Positions 18,416 to 27,991 of a DNA stretch of 64,000 nt are shown here, in pieces. The stretch's first letter is position 1, and every line of letters begins with the position of its first letter. The notes below the pieces were generated by a model. It saw only the letters and a program-made list of their open reading frames with translations, was not told where the DNA came from and searched no databases. Made by a program: the position numbers and the translations under genes. Source of the DNA: Clostridium formicaceticum (GTDB taxonomy: Bacteria > Bacillota > Clostridia > Peptostreptococcales > Natronincolaceae); NCBI RefSeq assembly GCF_001854185.1, contig NZ_CP017603.1, forward strand, positions 4,522,756 to 4,586,755. The letters run 5' to 3'.

Positions 18416-21382
18416 TTAAAGCATGATTTCTACCCTATTCTTCCCGCCTTCCTTTGCCTTATATAATGCTTTGTCCGCCATCATATATATTTCCTCTATT
18501 GATTCGGTAGTTTTAGCAGCTTGAGCAACACCTGAACTAATAGTAAAGTATATTTCTTTGTTTTCTTCAATTTTCACTGGTTTTTTACTTATATTTACTC
18601 TTATCTTCTCAGCTACCTTTACTGCATTGTGTAAAGCTGTATTAGGCAGTATTAAGGAAAATTCTTCTCCACCATATCGTCCAAAGATATCTGTTGATCT
18701 TAATACCTCTTTACACCTGGAAACCAGTTCAATAATCACATGATCTCCTACAGCGTGCCCATACTTATCATTGATTTTTTTAAAATTATCAATATCCAGC
18801 ATAACAATAGAAAAGACTTTGTTTTCTTCTCGATACTGATTGAAAATCAATTCAGCCAGCTCAGACATACGTCTTCTATTGAAAATACCTGTTAGTGGGT
18901 CTATCGCTGATTGTTTTATTGCATTTTTCATCGTGATTAGTGTTTTTATCCTTGCTAAAAGCTCCTGTTTTTCGAAGGGCTTTACGATATAATCATTGGC
19001 ACCGCATTCAAAACCCATGCATATCTTACTTAGCTGACTGTTGGCAGTCAACATTAAAACAGGCAGTTCTATAAGGGAGTACTTTTCTCTAATTTTTTCA
19101 CATACTTGATAACCTGACATTCCTGGCATCATCACATCAAGAATCACTAAGTCTAAATCTATCTCATCAATAAGCTTTAGTGCCTCTTCTCCACTTAGCG
19201 CTGTTACTATATAGTAGTTATTTAAAGTCAATTGATTCACCAGTACCTGTATATTGATTGTTTCATCATCTACAACAAGAATTTTGGCTTTATCTTTATC
19301 CTCCTGCTTTTCTAAACTCACCGCCGTTTGTTCCAATAGGAACTGTCGTTTCAACACTGACTTTGTTTCTTTATCCTTTTCTAAAATATGAGAACTTATC
19401 GGTAAGGTAAAAATAAATTTTGATCCCTTGCCTTCAATAGACTCACATGTAATCTCACCACCATGAAGCTCAACAAGCTTTTTGGTGATACTTAAGCCTA
19501 AACCTGTTCCACTATGCTGTCTTGATGTGGAGGTGTCTATTTGTTCAAAGGATTCAAAGATTTTTTCTGTTTTATCGTGAGGAATGCCAATACCCGTATC
19601 CTTTACGATTACTTGTACGAAATTTCTTTTCACCTCTGCGTCTACAGAGATTTCTCCTTGTTTCGTAAACTTCACAGCATTACCTAATAAGTTATACATA
19701 ATCTGTTGCAGGCGATCTTCATCTGCATAAACATTAGGTATATCTTTTGAAATTTGGTTTTTTATTAAAACACAGTCTCTTTTCTGCGTCATTTTAAAGA
19801 CCGTCAGTATTGTCTCTATAAGCTCATACAAATTGATTGTCCCAAGGGATAGCTTAATGTCACTATGCTTTAGCTTTGAGTAATCCAGTATATCATTTAC
19901 AAGATTACTCAATCTCCTGGCACTTGCAGAAATAATAAAAAGATTTTTCTTCACTGCATCCGTTACCTCTCCTGCTGCCCCTTCAACAAGGGATTCTGTA
20001 ATGCCTATAATCCCGTTTAGAGGTGTTCTCAGTTCATGGGAGGTATTGGCCAAAAACTCATCCTTTAATTCATTGAGAGATAAAAGCTTCTTAGAAAGGC
20101 CCTCTACCGACACAAAGGCATTAGCAAATATTTTTGATAGTATTAGTGCTAAGATAAAGGCTAAGGATACGATAGAAAATGTACTCAAACCATAAAATGT
20201 CATCAAGGAAGGCATTTTATTTACATACAATATATCGTTAATTAATGCGATAGTGGCAAAAAACATCCCTATCAGCATAATCTTCGCGCCTTCTCTTCTT
20301 TTTATCGCAGCTCGTATTAATACAAATGTACAGTAAAGTGAACTCATTAGGATTAAAGCGTTGGTTAAATTTTTTAAATAATTAAATTGATAATAAGGAA
20401 TAGCTATGAATATCATAAGTTTTAGCAAACTGTAACCTTTAATGGATTTCAACACTTTGTTTGAAAATTCATTTGGAAAAAGAGAATGTATAAAGTTGCA
20501 CAAATAAATTACACCGAAAATTCCTCCTACATAGTTAACATAATGAAATAAACAAAAGCCTATATCTATGAAGTTAGTTATTACAACAGAGTAGCTTGTA
20601 ACAAATGTTCTTACTGCCATAACAATACATAGCATACCAAAAAACATTGCATATTTTTTTTTGGGTAAAAATAGATATAGCACGGTATGATATAAACCTA
20701 AAACAATCATTGCACTAAAAAGAAACATATCGCGCAAAAGATTATTCGTATGCTTTGCTAGTATACGAGAATATTCTCCTAAATAAATAGGATCATTTAC
20801 TACATGATCTCCTTCATTCAGAACATTTAAAATAATTTCAAATTCTTCAGGCATAGAACCGATGTGAAAAATCTTATTTTTAATTCCTTCAGCTCTTTCA
20901 TTTTTTGAATTAAAACCTGCTGTTTCACTGATGACTTTTTTATTGATAATGAGCCTATAGGAGGTTAAGCTATAGGGAAGAAAAATACCTAAGTCAAGAT
21001 GCTGCATATTTTGTGACTTAATTCTTAATCGATAAGTACTATAACCTGCTCCTCTAATAGTTTCTCCTGGAAGGTTGATATAATCAGATATTTCAAGCTC
21101 GTCCCTTCTTTTTGCAAAATCTGCATCATCTAGCAATTGGTTATGATACAGCTCCCACTCACCCTTTAGCTCAATAAAACCCTGCTGTTCATAATCCAAA
21201 TTACTTATATCAAGCATCCCTTTTTGGGCAGGCGGTATATTTGCATCAGCACTGATATATTGCATTTTGGTAAACATCATAAAAAGGCCAGCAAAACAAC
21301 TAATCAATACCAAATAAGCTATGTACTTATCATACAAGTCATAAAATTGATCCCACCTATCCTGTATTTTCAACATCCTCAC
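18416..21382 (-). CDS. Membrane hybrid histidine kinase fused to a receiver and diguanylate cyclase
   Basis: 988 aa. TM1 at about 22-40, an extracellular region of about 170 residues resembling a 7TMR-DISM sensor, seven membrane segments about 215-420, HisKA with His449 (NTSHELRTPLNG), HATPase (LLGNAVKFTK; DTGIGIP; GTGLGLSITKK), receiver about 698-818 with Asp749 (VILDVMMPGMSG), and a GGDEF domain about 820-988. The active-site motif is GGEEF (904-908), a functional variant, and an RxxD inhibition site (RSTD, 895-898) lies five residues before it, so the cyclase is probably active and feedback-controlled. It may connect kinase signalling directly to c-di-GMP synthesis. Confidence 0.93.
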   Translation of the reverse strand: MRMLKIQDRWDQFYDLYDKYIAYLVLISCFAGLFMMFTKMQYISADANIPPAQKGMLDISNLDYEQQGFIELKGEWELYHNQLLDDADFAKRRDELEISDYINLPGETIRGAGYSTYRLRIKSQNMQHLDLGIFLPYSLTSYRLIINKKVISETAGFNSKNERAEGIKNKIFHIGSMPEEFEIILNVLNEGDHVVNDPIYLGEYSRILAKHTNNLLRDMFLFSAMIVLGLYHTVLYLFLPKKKYAMFFGMLCIVMAVRTFVTSYSVVITNFIDIGFCLFHYVNYVGGIFGVIYLCNFIHSLFPNEFSNKVLKSIKGYSLLKLMIFIAIPYYQFNYLKNLTNALILMSSLYCTFVLIRAAIKRREGAKIMLIGMFFATIALINDILYVNKMPSLMTFYGLSTFSIVSLAFILALILSKIFANAFVSVEGLSKKLLSLNELKDEFLANTSHELRTPLNGIIGITESLVEGAAGEVTDAVKKNLFIISASARRLSNLVNDILDYSKLKHSDIKLSLGTINLYELIETILTVFKMTQKRDCVLIKNQISKDIPNVYADEDRLQQIMYNLLGNAVKFTKQGEISVDAEVKRNFVQVIVKDTGIGIPHDKTEKIFESFEQIDTSTSRQHSGTGLGLSITKKLVELHGGEITCESIEGKGSKFIFTLPISSHILEKDKETKSVLKRQFLLEQTAVSLEKQEDKDKAKILVVDDETINIQVLVNQLTLNNYYIVTALSGEEALKLIDEIDLDLVILDVMMPGMSGYQVCEKIREKYSLIELPVLMLTANSQLSKICMGFECGANDYIVKPFEKQELLARIKTLITMKNAIKQSAIDPLTGIFNRRRMSELAELIFNQYREENKVFSIVMLDIDNFKKINDKYGHAVGDHVIIELVSRCKEVLRSTDIFGRYGGEEFSLILPNTALHNAVKVAEKIRVNISKKPVKIEENKEIYFTISSGVAQAAKTTESIEEIYMMADKALYKAKEGGKNRVEIML

Positions 21383-21398
21383 CTTCTAAGTTAAAGTA

Positions 21399-22199
21399 TC
21401 AAAGCTGTAATCTCCCTAATTTTTCTAGATCAGGAGATTTTTCAATATCCTTTGGCGTTACACAGGCTGAAACTGGATCTAAAGGGAGTGCGTGCATCGT
21501 ATTTTCTTCCTGCTTTACTTTACGCCATACTTCCATAAATTTTTGCTTTGCCTGTATCAGTTCTTTATCTAGTTCCTCTACCACTTCATTGGTGCTTTCT
21601 ATCTTCAAAGCTTCTTTATCTAATATTCCCTTGAAATCCTCTAGGGTTAAGGCTTCAATAGTTAGCTGGTATTTTTTTTCTGAATCAGCTTCATCAAAGC
21701 ATCTGTATACCAATTCAGAGCACACCATAGGTGTAGTACCCTTGTCCAATAGCTTAAAAAGGTAGGCTGTAGCATTATCTAAGATACTTCTCATGATTTT
21801 TTTGCTGGTGATGTCCAATGGGATTTCTCTAGTAATTCCTAAAATAGCTAAAAAAATAAGATGATCAAAAGCATACTTTGTTTTTTCATCTACATAGTGC
21901 TGACCTACACTAATTATCGGTTGATAGGGGTATTCTTTTTCCCCTAACTTATGATTCTTTTTATTAAATCTAAAAACGTCTATAAAAATTTCACAACTTA
22001 GTATATCTGGTGCTGTTTTTAATATTCCTTTTTGTGTTGCTTGAATAACATAATGATTATCGCCTTCCTTTCCTGCATATAACGCTGCATGACTATAGGT
22101 TCCTCCATCAAAAAGAAGAATCAGGTCAGATAACCATCCTTCACCTCTGCACAAAAGCACATCTCCAGGATATAAGTCATCAAACTTTATATTTTTCAT
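21399..22199 (-). CDS. YiiX/permuted papain-like fold protein
   Basis: 266-residue protein of the permuted papain (YiiX/YebB, NlpC/P60-related) superfamily. The N-terminus has the typical LYPGDVLLCRG with a His in YSHAALYAG, and the presumed catalytic Cys is in TPMVCSELVYRCF at about 160-170. Such proteins are amidases or lipid/peptidoglycan hydrolases of unclear substrate. No signal peptide is visible, so a cytoplasmic location is likely. It lies 16 nt upstream of the hybrid kinase-cyclase gene and is probably co-transcribed with it. Ribosome site AAAGGGGG precedes the ATG. Confidence 0.8.
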   Translation of the reverse strand: MKNIKFDDLYPGDVLLCRGEGWLSDLILLFDGGTYSHAALYAGKEGDNHYVIQATQKGILKTAPDILSCEIFIDVFRFNKKNHKLGEKEYPYQPIISVGQHYVDEKTKYAFDHLIFLAILGITREIPLDITSKKIMRSILDNATAYLFKLLDKGTTPMVCSELVYRCFDEADSEKKYQLTIEALTLEDFKGILDKEALKIESTNEVVEELDKELIQAKQKFMEVWRKVKQEENTMHALPLDPVSACVTPKDIEKSPDLEKLGRLQL

Positions 22200-22382
22200 A
22201 AGTTTTCCCCCTTTATCAAATTCATAAGCTATTTACCCTTATAGCATCACCTATGGTTGTATTTTAGAAAAAGCTTAATCCTACATAATAATATTAGTAT
22301 CATGATATCATTTTTTGAGATAAAAGTACATAATCTTCCAATTTTTTATAATGTTCCCACAAGAATATACTTATAATAAAAA

Positions 22383-22436
22383 ATTCAAAAAAATCATCAA
22401 CGTCCACGGGAAAATTTTATTCCTACAGACGTTGAT
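22383..22436 (-). terminator. Terminator of the MacB-like ABC export operon
   Basis: ATCAACGTC (22396-22404) pairs with GACGTTGAT (22428-22436), followed on the minus strand by T-rich sequence. It ends the operon that runs from tetR to the adaptor gene. The rest of the gap up to 22199 shows no further gene. Confidence 0.8.
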
Positions 22437-22476
22437 ATGGCTTGATTATACACCATCTATCCTTTTTGCTTTGAAG

Positions 22477-23718
22477 TTAAAGTGGTTGAATACTTATCCC
22501 TTCCTTTAATTTTTCATCTGGAGAGATGATGATTTCCTCTCCTTCCTGCAATCCACTAATCACTTCTACCAACCTTTGACTCTCCATCCCTTTTTGGATC
22601 TCCCTTAAAACAGCTGTATTGTTTTCATTCACAAAGACATAGGTTTTTCTATCCTTTTGAAACACTGCATTTTCAGGTATCAATAAAACATTTTCTTTGC
22701 TATCGGTGATGACTTTTATATCTAAGTCATAGCCAGGTCTAAGATTCTCTATGCTATCCTCCACCTGAATCTCTATCTTTACTCTTTTTTGTTCAATCCC
22801 TAAGTCAGATATTTTGCTAAAGGCTTGGGGATGGATTTTTCTTACACTGCCTTTTATTCCTTCTATTCCTAAATCTTTATTGGTGATCTCTACAGGTGTT
22901 TCTATCTCTATCTTCCCTATCTCCCCCACTAGTATATCACTTTCTAGATATAACTGACCTTTATCCCCTAGTTCCATGATATGTGCTCCTGGCTGTAGAT
23001 AGCTCCCCACATCTACTTCCTTCATCATCACAGTACCACGCATGGGGGCATAAACAACAAAATCTTTGGCCTGTCTTGCAAGCTCTTGTATTTGAAGATC
23101 AAATTGTCGTAATTGTGCCTCATACCGAGGGGCGATATTGGGTGATATGGGTTCTTTTATGAGTTCTAAGTCCAATTTTATTTTTTCAAGACTGTTCATT
23201 TCTGTATCTAGAAGCAATACAGCGCTTTGATACTCTTCATTGCTGATGGCACCTGCTTCATAAAGTTTTTTGCTATTCTCTAGCTTTCTTTGCGCCTCTG
23301 CTACATTTCTTTCCTGCGCTGTCAGAAGCAGTTCTAGCTTTTCTATTTCTTTCTCATTGACAGGCTTTATGGCCTCATGATATTGTGCCATTATCGCAGC
23401 TTTTTGAGCCTCCAATAACATTTTTTGCTCTGAAAGCTGTTGTGCATCTATTCGTACCAATACATCTCCTTTTTCCACTTGGTCTCCTAGCTTTACCTGT
23501 ACTGCTGTCACTTTGCCAGCCGTAGGGGCATAAACACTTTCCTGATTTTCCATCATCAAAGTTGCTAGCTCCTCCACATATTCACTGATGTTCCCCTTTT
23601 CTACTGTTGCTACCGTCACCTCGATTGCTTTATTTCTATTCATCATAAAAAATCCAATTACAACCATCACACTCAAGACACCTATTATTCCTATCATCTT
23701 CTTTTTCACTTTACTCAC
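22477..23718 (-). CDS. Efflux adaptor (HlyD/MacA-like), membrane-anchored
   Basis: 413-residue adaptor for the FtsX-type ABC exporter encoded upstream. It has an N-terminal membrane anchor (about 8-26), a split lipoyl domain (VYAPTAGKVTAVQVKLGDQV and VVYAPMRGTVMMKEVDVG), a helical hairpin between them (about 95-200) and a C-terminal barrel region (NVLLIPENAVFQ, the usual family signature). The order adaptor-last in a tetR-ATPase-permease-adaptor operon matches MacAB/YknXYZ-type systems that export peptides or antimicrobials. Confidence 0.92.
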   Translation of the reverse strand: MSKVKKKMIGIIGVLSVMVVIGFFMMNRNKAIEVTVATVEKGNISEYVEELATLMMENQESVYAPTAGKVTAVQVKLGDQVEKGDVLVRIDAQQLSEQKMLLEAQKAAIMAQYHEAIKPVNEKEIEKLELLLTAQERNVAEAQRKLENSKKLYEAGAISNEEYQSAVLLLDTEMNSLEKIKLDLELIKEPISPNIAPRYEAQLRQFDLQIQELARQAKDFVVYAPMRGTVMMKEVDVGSYLQPGAHIMELGDKGQLYLESDILVGEIGKIEIETPVEITNKDLGIEGIKGSVRKIHPQAFSKISDLGIEQKRVKIEIQVEDSIENLRPGYDLDIKVITDSKENVLLIPENAVFQKDRKTYVFVNENNTAVLREIQKGMESQRLVEVISGLQEGEEIIISPDEKLKEGISIQPL

Positions 23719-23739
23719 ATCCCTTACGTAAAATATAGG

Positions 23740-26103
23740 CTAAGAAACTCTATTTTTTAAAGCATCCATGAAGTTTAAACGATAAATTTTTCGCATCGTA
23801 GCCAGTTGTGCAATAATAACAAAAAGAATCGTAGCTATGGTTGTAAAGATATAACTGCTTGGAGCAATAACCAAGGGAATACTAAATAAATCCGTTGAAA
23901 GAGCAGAAACAATGCCAGCACACATGCCATAACCTAAAGGTATTCCTAAAAGAATCCCTAAAAAAGTCATCAAACCATTTTCCCTCGTGATCATTTTATA
24001 GATTTCCTTTTTATCGAAACCCATCACTCTTAAGGAAGAAAACTCCATAAGCCTTTCACTAATACTGATAATGGTGATATTATAGACAATGGCAAATCCC
24101 AAAATTCCTCCAAATAGCATCAATACTCCAACAGAATAAATCATCATATCCATAAATTCTAAAAAGCTGTTTTTCATATCCTCCACTGATTGTATTTGTT
24201 GGATATTTTTTACGTTTTGTAGCTTCAACACTACCTCATCTCTTGAATCCATCAACGCTCCAGTAATCGCACCTTTTTCACCTAGCAAACGATTGATTGC
24301 TTCAATATCCATATAGGCATTGGTTCCTAAATATTGTTCAACAATCCCTTTTACTTCAACAAACTTATCCTCTTGATCCGGCATAAAGTTTTTGATTAAA
24401 ATTTCATCCCCTATGCCAACACCTAAAATGTCAGCTAATCTCTCCGCCAAAATAATACCATTGCTAGGCAAGGTTACTGGATACCCCTCAGGACTTTCAA
24501 AATGATAAAATTCCGTATCCCTTGGAAGACCAATGACACTGACTGCTTTTTTTCTCCACCCATTTCTTAATTCAAAAGGAATCTCCGTCTTAGGTTCTAT
24601 ACGATCTATCTCAATCACTTGAGATAATTCCCTCAACACACTGTTGTTCATAGGCTGGGCAAAGTCGATGTTATAGTCCATCGTTTGAAATTCCCCATAT
24701 TGCAACATAAATATATTTGTCCATACAGAGGACATAAAAATCGGCACCATGGTAATTGCATAGGTTAAAGCAATCCCTACCACTAGAAATACAGCCCTTT
24801 TTTTATTTCTTAATAGATTTCTAATCACCATTTTCCAACTAAAAGAGATATTATTCCAAATAAATTTTACTTTTTCTAACCAAATTCTCCCGCCTGTTTT
24901 AGGGGCCTCCGGTCGCATAGAATCTGCCGGTAAAATTTTCAAAACACTTCTAGCTCCCATCAATCCGGATAACACACAAAATCCACTGGTTAAGAGAATA
25001 CCATAGACAAAATAAATAAAATAAACCTCCATCTGAAACATAGGGATGTTCATATACAATATATATAAGTTAGTAAAGGCCTGAGAAAGGGGTAAACTTA
25101 AGAGTATGCCAATAACAGATCCTACGAAACCCATGATTAAGGAAAATTTCGTATAATGTCCCAGTATACTAAAATTGCTATAGCCTAAGGCCTTCATTAC
25201 CCCGATAGACATCCTATCGTTTTTTACAATTCTAGAGAGGATAATGTTAATGATCACTGCTGCCACGATTAAAAATAATAGCGTAATAGCAGTAGCCATG
25301 GTTTCTAGCTGTTCTACCTCCTCCATCATCATGCGGTGACTTAGCTGATCCTCTCTTTTTATGGTGCGCTTCACCCCATAGCGATCTAATTGATCCTCTA
25401 TCTCATCAAGGATACGATCTATACGATGGCTATGCTGTTGATCTATTTTAATCATGATCTCATTATAGCTGCCTTGATAGCCTAAAACCGATTGCGCAAA
25501 GTCCTCTGTTACATAAATCACCCCGAACTTTTCCGGTGCTGGCAACAAGGTTTGTTCATTTTCCATCAAATAAATATATTCAGGACTTCCTACGATGCCT
25601 ATTACATCCAGTGGATACTCTTTTCCTGCAATATAAGGTACAATCTTATCTCCCAGCATAATTTCTCTAGCATCAGAGAATTGTTGTAACACCACTGTGG
25701 CCTTGGACGCCTCCTGCAGATCTTTTCCCTCTATGATATATAGGTCATTCATCGGCTGAGGTTCTTGTGGAAGAGAGACAATTCTTACCCTTACTTTTTC
25801 TTTTGGATCCTCTACCCTTAAAGGAACATCACTACTGACCCTCCCCTGTGCCACCTCTACCCCTTCTATGGTGTGGAGTTGATCTATTGCAGACTTTGGC
25901 ACTCTTACTACTTCTATGAAAACATCGCCAAAGTTTGTAACTTCATAATAGTGAAATATAGTGTTATATAAGTTATCTGCCACCATACTAAAAGACACAT
26001 AGATGGTTAATGCTAAAACAATCATGACTGCAGTAGAAATAAACTGCCCTTTAGCATTCTTGATTAATCTAAGTAGCCTTATATCTAATTTTTTCATCAC
26101 CAC
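23740..26103 (-). CDS. FtsX-family ABC permease (large, two FtsX domains)
   Basis: 787-residue integral membrane protein. TM1 at about 17-38 is followed by an extracytoplasmic MacB-PCD-like domain, a first FtsX core of three helices (about 265-390), another anchor at about 435-455, a second extracytoplasmic domain, and a terminal FtsX core (about 655-780) with YNITIISISERLMEFSSLRVMGF, the coupling-helix region typical of the family. The stop of the ATPase gene overlaps its start by 7 nt. Size fits the duplicated-FtsX class rather than the 400-aa single class. Confidence 0.93.
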   Translation of the reverse strand: MVMKKLDIRLLRLIKNAKGQFISTAVMIVLALTIYVSFSMVADNLYNTIFHYYEVTNFGDVFIEVVRVPKSAIDQLHTIEGVEVAQGRVSSDVPLRVEDPKEKVRVRIVSLPQEPQPMNDLYIIEGKDLQEASKATVVLQQFSDAREIMLGDKIVPYIAGKEYPLDVIGIVGSPEYIYLMENEQTLLPAPEKFGVIYVTEDFAQSVLGYQGSYNEIMIKIDQQHSHRIDRILDEIEDQLDRYGVKRTIKREDQLSHRMMMEEVEQLETMATAITLLFLIVAAVIINIILSRIVKNDRMSIGVMKALGYSNFSILGHYTKFSLIMGFVGSVIGILLSLPLSQAFTNLYILYMNIPMFQMEVYFIYFVYGILLTSGFCVLSGLMGARSVLKILPADSMRPEAPKTGGRIWLEKVKFIWNNISFSWKMVIRNLLRNKKRAVFLVVGIALTYAITMVPIFMSSVWTNIFMLQYGEFQTMDYNIDFAQPMNNSVLRELSQVIEIDRIEPKTEIPFELRNGWRKKAVSVIGLPRDTEFYHFESPEGYPVTLPSNGIILAERLADILGVGIGDEILIKNFMPDQEDKFVEVKGIVEQYLGTNAYMDIEAINRLLGEKGAITGALMDSRDEVVLKLQNVKNIQQIQSVEDMKNSFLEFMDMMIYSVGVLMLFGGILGFAIVYNITIISISERLMEFSSLRVMGFDKKEIYKMITRENGLMTFLGILLGIPLGYGMCAGIVSALSTDLFSIPLVIAPSSYIFTTIATILFVIIAQLATMRKIYRLNFMDALKNRVS

Positions 26104-26819
26104 TCAATCCCTTCAGGGTGAATTGGATGCTCATTTACCTTTGTCTCAATAATTTCTCCACTCCGCATCTTAATCACACGATCTGCCATTGCCCCAATAG
26201 GTACGTTGTGGGTAATAATGACAATGGTTTTATTATATTTTTGATTGATTTCTCTTAATAGTGTTAAAATCTTTATTCCCGTCTGGAAGTCAAGGGCACC
26301 TGTAGGTTCATCGCATAATAACAAAGCAGGATTTTTTGCTACTGCCCTGGCAATAGCCACCCGTTGTTGTTCACCACCACTCATTTGGGCTGGAAAATGC
26401 TCTCTTCGATCCCCTAGACCCACCGCCTCCAGCACCTCATCAACATTTAAAGCATTTTTGCAGATTTCTGTAGCCAATTCTACATTTTCCCTGGCAGTTA
26501 AATTCGCCATGAGATTATAAAATTGAAAGACAAAACCTATTTTTTCTCTACGATAAGCGGTCAATTTTTTGTCATTATATTTAGTAATTTCCTCTCCCTC
26601 CATAAAAACCTTACCTTCAGTAGGTACATCCATGCCTCCTAGGATATTTAAGAGGGTACTTTTACCGGAACCGCTGGCCCCCAATATAACAACAAATTCT
26701 CCTTCATATAATTCAAGAGATACCCCCTTCGTAGCAGCTACCGTCACCTCTCCCATTTGATAAAGCTTGCTTATATTCTCCACCTTCATTAAAACACTAT
26801 TTTTCATACTGTTTTCCAT
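26097..26819 (-). CDS. ABC transporter ATPase (MacB/LolD type)
   Basis: 240-residue nucleotide-binding subunit pairing with the FtsX-type permease. Walker A GASGSGKST, Q-loop FVFQFYNLMANLTARENVELA (class-specific), signature MSGGEQQRVAIARA, Walker B LLLCDEPTGALD and the H-loop ITHN are all present. Located between tetR and the permease gene with 7-nt gaps or overlaps. Confidence 0.95.
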   Translation of the reverse strand: MENSMKNSVLMKVENISKLYQMGEVTVAATKGVSLELYEGEFVVILGASGSGKSTLLNILGGMDVPTEGKVFMEGEEITKYNDKKLTAYRREKIGFVFQFYNLMANLTARENVELATEICKNALNVDEVLEAVGLGDRREHFPAQMSGGEQQRVAIARAVAKNPALLLCDEPTGALDFQTGIKILTLLREINQKYNKTIVIITHNVPIGAMADRVIKMRSGEIIETKVNEHPIHPEGIEW

Positions 26820-26826
26820 AGCGTTT

Positions 26827-27411
26827 TCACCTCTTCCCCCCTAAAAGTCCGTACTTTAGAAAGTCATAAAAAGCTGATGTGATTCCTTCGATTTCCTCCT
26901 TCGTGTTTATTTTGTTAAAATATTTTTCTCCAAAAGTTTCCACCATCATAATCAGCATATCTACTATAAAAGATACATTGACCTCTCTGATTTCTCCCTT
27001 TTCTACACCCTCCTTGATAATTCTTTCAAACATGATTCTACTGATTCGATACTTTTCTTCCAGCAGTTTTTCTGTAACATAAGGAATTGACATCACATCC
27101 TTATAAAAAGCCAGGGAATAGTTCTTAGAGGCTTCCATATTATAGCTCATTAAAAAATCTATTTTCTCTAAAGTTCCTGGTATTTTTCCCATTTCTTCTT
27201 CTATCAGTGCCGTACCTTTTTGCATCATGCTTAGCACAACCTCCATAAAAAGTGCTTCCTTTGAAGAAAAGTGTTTATAAATGGTCATCTTGCTGATTCC
27301 TGCAGCTTCAGCAATCTCATCCATGGAAACCGCCTTATAGCCCAACTTTGCAAACAATTCTTCTGCCTTTTCCATAAGTCGATTGTATTTTATTTCACTT
27401 TGGGTTGTCAT
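26827..27411 (-). CDS. TetR/AcrR-family regulator of the ABC export operon
   Basis: 194 aa. N-terminal helix-turn-helix (about 8-55) with AEELFAKLGYKAVSMDEIA and GISKMTIYKHFSSKEALF, then a helical ligand-binding domain. It is the first gene of the operon and probably represses it until an exported compound binds. The 130-nt region upstream has no copy of the TCTGAC palindrome seen at 4.15 kb, so it is unlikely to control that pump. Good GGAGGG ribosome site. Confidence 0.93.
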   Translation of the reverse strand: MTTQSEIKYNRLMEKAEELFAKLGYKAVSMDEIAEAAGISKMTIYKHFSSKEALFMEVVLSMMQKGTALIEEEMGKIPGTLEKIDFLMSYNMEASKNYSLAFYKDVMSIPYVTEKLLEEKYRISRIMFERIIKEGVEKGEIREVNVSFIVDMLIMMVETFGEKYFNKINTKEEIEGITSAFYDFLKYGLLGGKR

Positions 27412-27542
27412 TTTTTCCCTCCTGTATCAATGAATAATAACAAATTGTACTTTTATACCTTTGTAGTATAGTTTTATTATAATCTTTTGTCTCGTAAGTA
27501 GCAATAGAAATTTAGTGTTTTAAAAATTTTTAAAATTTTCTA

Positions 27543-27571
27543 TTGACAATAAGATAAAATCATATTATTCT
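27543..27571 (+). promoter_or_regulatory. Promoter of the ilvA T-box transcript
   Basis: Consensus -35 TTGACA (27543-27548), 17-nt spacer, -10 TATTCT (27566-27571). It is well placed for a transcript starting near 27578 and running into the T-box leader. Confidence 0.75.
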
Positions 27572-27589
27572 ATTAATTAATAAATTCTT

Positions 27590-27877
27590 ATAATTGATGA
27601 TGACGAAGATAGAGACATATATTTATGTGAAGCAGTCTCAGAGAGTCGGTGGTTGCTGCAAACCGATACTGTTTATAAATATAAATCACTCTTGAGTTAT
27701 ATCCTTGAAAGCACCCTTTGAAGTGAGTAAAGGATATCGACTAGCCCCGTTAAAGGCTTAGGTTTGTTAGAACTGAAGGAGAGGTATCTATTTTTATAAA
27801 TAGATACAATTAAGGTGGTACCGCGGATAATATCCGTCCTTAAAAGAAAAGAAATTTCTTTTAAGGACGGATTTTTT
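27590..27877 (+). ncRNA. T-box riboswitch, probably isoleucine-specific
   Basis: Classical T-box leader that senses uncharged tRNA and controls read-through into ilvA. Stem I carries AGAGAG followed by the GGTGGTTGCTGCAAACC apical segment. The candidate specifier codon is ATC (Ile) at 27685-27687, in the context AAATCACTCTTGAG. The T-box proper, AAGGTGGTACCGCG, is at 27812-27825. The terminator is an 18-bp hairpin at 27832-27872 followed by T6. An isoleucine specifier fits the role of threonine dehydratase in isoleucine synthesis; Stem I was read by eye and not folded, so the specifier is an inference. Confidence 0.93.
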
Positions 27878-27991
27878 AATTTCTCATAATTTATGTATTT
27901 ATTGTCTATTTCCACACAAAAGCTTGTTGGAAAGTTTTCTATATGTATTGCAATACTTAACAGCTTAAGACCTAAAGGAGGATGTATACCC

